This document shows, piece after piece, positions 5,011 through 6,483 of a stretch of DNA of 6,483 nucleotides. The position numbers and the translations under genes are program-made. The notes under the pieces are model-generated. The model was not told the DNA's origin, made no database searches, and saw only the letters and a list, made by a program, of their open reading frames with translations. This DNA comes from Eubacterium sp. UBA3782 (GTDB lineage: Bacteria > Bacillota > Clostridia > Lachnospirales > Lachnospiraceae), in assembly GCA_002368795.1 (NCBI GenBank), contig DFFG01000041.1:1-6483 (forward strand), given 5' to 3'. Within the stretch, counting starts at the first letter, position 1; each line of letters begins with the position of its first letter.

Positions 5011-6245
5011 TAGATCTTCCTTATATAATCAGCGCTCACGAATCCGTAGATCCGTCCATCGATCAGGATGTAATACCAGTCGGACCCGCCTGCTGCTTTC
5101 ACTGTGTCACAGATCTCAACGGTCGTCCCGTACTTCAGATACGGAATGCTCTTGATGTTGGGATACTCGATACCCGCCCAGCTCCTGACGTTAAGGATGC
5201 TGGCCGTCACCTGTCCTTTGCATTTGACTTCCTTACTGGGAGCTCCTCCGGAAGCGGCGGGAACTGCACCGCCCTTGTCATACTTCGGAGCCGCATATCC
5301 TCTGATATAGCCCCATCCGACCGGAATGGACCTGTAACTGACTGCGTCGTTCCGGTTGCCTTCGATGCAGGTGATGGTTCCGTTCTTTACGGAATCGACC
5401 ACGCCTATGTGGTCGGAGAACCCGTCGTTCGGCTGAGAATCCTTTCCCCAGTTGAAGACGATGATGTATCCGGGCTCCGGCGTGATGGTCCCATCTTCGA
5501 TCCAGATGCCCTTTTCCTTGAAGATCTGCACATGCCTTTCGACGCCGCACTCGGTGCCGATCAGGTCGGCCATGCCGGCCTTGATGGCTGCTGCCGATAC
5601 AGTGACGTCGCACCACTGATCGGAGTATTTGACTTTATAGCCCTGGGCCAGCGGTTCATGGCTGTTATAGAGATCGATGATCTGCCTGTGCCTCCCATTG
5701 GACTCTGACCAGCCGAGCCAGGAATGCCATACTGCCAGATAGTCAGTGGCGGTCCTTTTCTTAACTTCTGTCTCTGCCGAAGCCTGCCCTGTATCATATC
5801 TTGTCAGGCCGTATTCTCTGATCAGGGCCATGCAGTTCTTCACATAGGTGGATGATGTCGCATAGCCGTCTTTGATGATGGTCTCCAGATATTTCTGCGG
5901 ATCCGTGATGCCCTTCAGGTTCCAGTATCTGGTCATCTGGATGAACTCGAAGTACCCCCGGACGCCTTCCTCCATCGATCCATAGACACGGAAATTGTCC
6001 CGGATGGTGGTCTTTGTCCCGGGCGTATATTCCTCTTGCGTCTTCATGTTGACGCTCTTCCCGGTCCAGACAGTGCCGCATTTCAGGCCAAAATAGTTAT
6101 GGTAGACTGCGGACAGCTTGGATTCCCCGAAGGCTGACTCCAGGATCGCCTGGGCGATGACAGGGCTGTTCACCCTGATGTCGTATTCCGGAGCGATCTT
6201 CTGGATATAGCCGGCGATCTTTGTAATAAAGTCCTGCTTACTCAT
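5010..6245 (-). CDS. Phage endolysin: GH73 glucosaminidase + CHAP peptidase + SH3b
   Basis: This 411-residue, two-activity endolysin should cut both the glycan and the peptide of peptidoglycan once the holin permeabilises the membrane. Residues 1-150 form a GH73 N-acetylglucosaminidase domain: AQAILESAFGESKL carries the catalytic Glu36, and NYFGLKCG (50-57) is the usual second motif. Residues about 165-322 form a CHAP amidase/endopeptidase domain, with Cys212 in DQWCDVTVSAA, His279 in SDHIGVVDSV and Glu295 in CIEGN as the likely triad. Residues about 323-340 are a Gly/Ala/Pro linker. Residues about 343-408 form an SH3b wall-binding domain (TASILNVRSWAG, ending in GFVSADYIRKI). There is no signal peptide. 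The start at 6245 was chosen because ATGAGTAA overlaps the holin stop by 8 nt with GGTGAG just upstream; the in-frame ATG at 6275 lacks a ribosome site and lies deep in the holin gene. The usual GDII before the CHAP His reads GYII (259-262), a non-catalytic variation. Confidence 0.95.
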   Translation of the reverse strand: MSKQDFITKIAGYIQKIAPEYDIRVNSPVIAQAILESAFGESKLSAVYHNYFGLKCGTVWTGKSVNMKTQEEYTPGTKTTIRDNFRVYGSMEEGVRGYFEFIQMTRYWNLKGITDPQKYLETIIKDGYATSSTYVKNCMALIREYGLTRYDTGQASAETEVKKRTATDYLAVWHSWLGWSESNGRHRQIIDLYNSHEPLAQGYKVKYSDQWCDVTVSAAAIKAGMADLIGTECGVERHVQIFKEKGIWIEDGTITPEPGYIIVFNWGKDSQPNDGFSDHIGVVDSVKNGTITCIEGNRNDAVSYRSIPVGWGYIRGYAAPKYDKGGAVPAASGGAPSKEVKCKGQVTASILNVRSWAGIEYPNIKSIPYLKYGTTVEICDTVKAAGGSDWYYILIDGRIYGFVSADYIRKI

Positions 6246-6456
6246 CTGTCTCACCGCCTTCCCCTCTTGCGGCATCCACCAGTCCCTCGCCTACGATATA
6301 AGCGATAACGGACGCTCCAGCCATGATGATGGCGGTCATCTGGGCCGCCTCGCTCTCCGTATGGCCTGCCGCGACAATGAGCAGGGCCACGAAGGACGCG
6401 ACCGCTGTCCACAGCTTCCTGCTTGTCAGTTTCCTGATGATAGTTTCCTTATCCAT
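6238..6456 (-). CDS. Putative phage holin (72 aa, two membrane helices)
   Basis: This small membrane protein is placed where a holin belongs, directly ahead of and overlapping the endolysin. It has a charged N-terminus (MDKETIIRKLTSRK), a membrane helix at about 15-31 (LWTAVASFVALLIVAAG), a short loop (HTESEAAQ), a second helix at about 40-57 (MTAIIMAGASVIAYIVGE) and an acidic tail (GEGGETDE). Two helices with both ends probably on the same side, and a length near 70 residues, fit the class II holin pattern. It is expected to open lesions in the membrane so that the signal-less endolysin reaches the wall. I cannot name the holin family with certainty. AAGGAGG 4 nt before the ATG supports this start. 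Confidence 0.85.
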   Translation of the reverse strand: MDKETIIRKLTSRKLWTAVASFVALLIVAAGHTESEAAQMTAIIMAGASVIAYIVGEGLVDAARGEGGETDE

Positions 6457-6460
6457 GTTT

Positions 6461-6467
6461 CCTCCTT
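6461..6467 (-). promoter_or_regulatory. Strong Shine-Dalgarno site of the holin gene
   Basis: The minus strand reads AAGGAGG, then AAAC, then ATG at 6456. This near-perfect anti-SD match fixes the holin start. A TGA at 6470-6472 just upstream may be the end of a preceding phage gene, but too little sequence remains to tell. Confidence 0.75.
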
Positions 6468-6483
6468 CTTCACCCGATCCGGT

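Noticed and set aside
5010..5060. Promoter for the CW_7 gene inside the endolysin 3' end (TTATATAA on the minus strand near 5020)
   Set aside because: The -10-like word is coding sequence with no credible -35 at the right distance, so it was not listed as a feature, though a start site here would fit the moron idea.
6245..6275. Earlier ATG for the endolysin giving 10 extra residues (MPQEGKAVRQ)
   Set aside because: It has no ribosome site and lies deeper inside the holin gene, while the ATG at 6245 has GGTGAG upstream and the classic ATGAGTAA overlap.
1..6483. CRISPR array, tRNA, rRNA or insertion sequence
   Set aside because: On reading both strands I saw no regularly spaced repeats, cloverleaf sequence, rRNA motif, or transposase with terminal inverted repeats.

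Overview
This window looks like the lysis end of a prophage, or a prophage-derived mobile element, joined to a multi-gene serine-recombinase module. The likely host is a Gram-positive gut-type Firmicute (Bacillota; Clostridia or a related class). The evidence is the Shine-Dalgarno-rich gene starts, a moderately high GC content judged by eye, an endolysin made of GH73, CHAP and SH3b domains, Cpl-7-type (CW_7) wall-binding repeats, and a cassette of SHOCT-like protein, large serine recombinase, mini-recombinase and large serine recombinase, an arrangement I associate with Firmicute mobile elements. No marker in the window fixes the species. Every supported gene lies on the minus strand, so transcription runs from high to low coordinates.

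In transcription order, the lysis block comes first. A 72-residue two-helix membrane protein (putative holin, 6238-6456) overlaps by 8 nt a 411-residue endolysin (5010-6245) with a glucosaminidase domain, a CHAP peptidase domain and an SH3b binding domain. A strong intrinsic terminator overlaps the endolysin stop codon (4981-5010). Next, 11 nt beyond that terminator, is a 315-residue protein (4022-4969) with an NlpC/P60-like N-terminal region and three CW_7 repeats, closed by its own terminator (3981-4015). A wall-targeted gene boxed between two terminators resembles a phage moron or accessory lysin.

The 3852-3980 interval is non-coding and carries a weak promoter candidate and a leader hairpin. 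It precedes two overlapping small genes of unknown function (76 aa, 3620-3850; 87 aa, 3364-3627), which end at a third terminator (3319-3350).

The last block (3235 down to the window edge) is a recombination operon. It contains a 71-residue SHOCT-like protein, a full-length large serine recombinase (518 aa), a 140-residue stand-alone piece of the recombinase DNA-binding region with no catalytic domain, and a second large serine recombinase whose first 324 residues lie in the window. The last three genes are separated by 4 and 1 nt and are probably co-translated. A 29-bp patch of interleaved inverted repeats lies just upstream of the first recombinase. The working model is that the recombinases act together to excise or integrate the element, the small proteins upstream may modulate them, and the holin/endolysin pair lyses the host. 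The CW_7 protein is the least typical gene and, with the mini-recombinase, the best candidate for something not well described.
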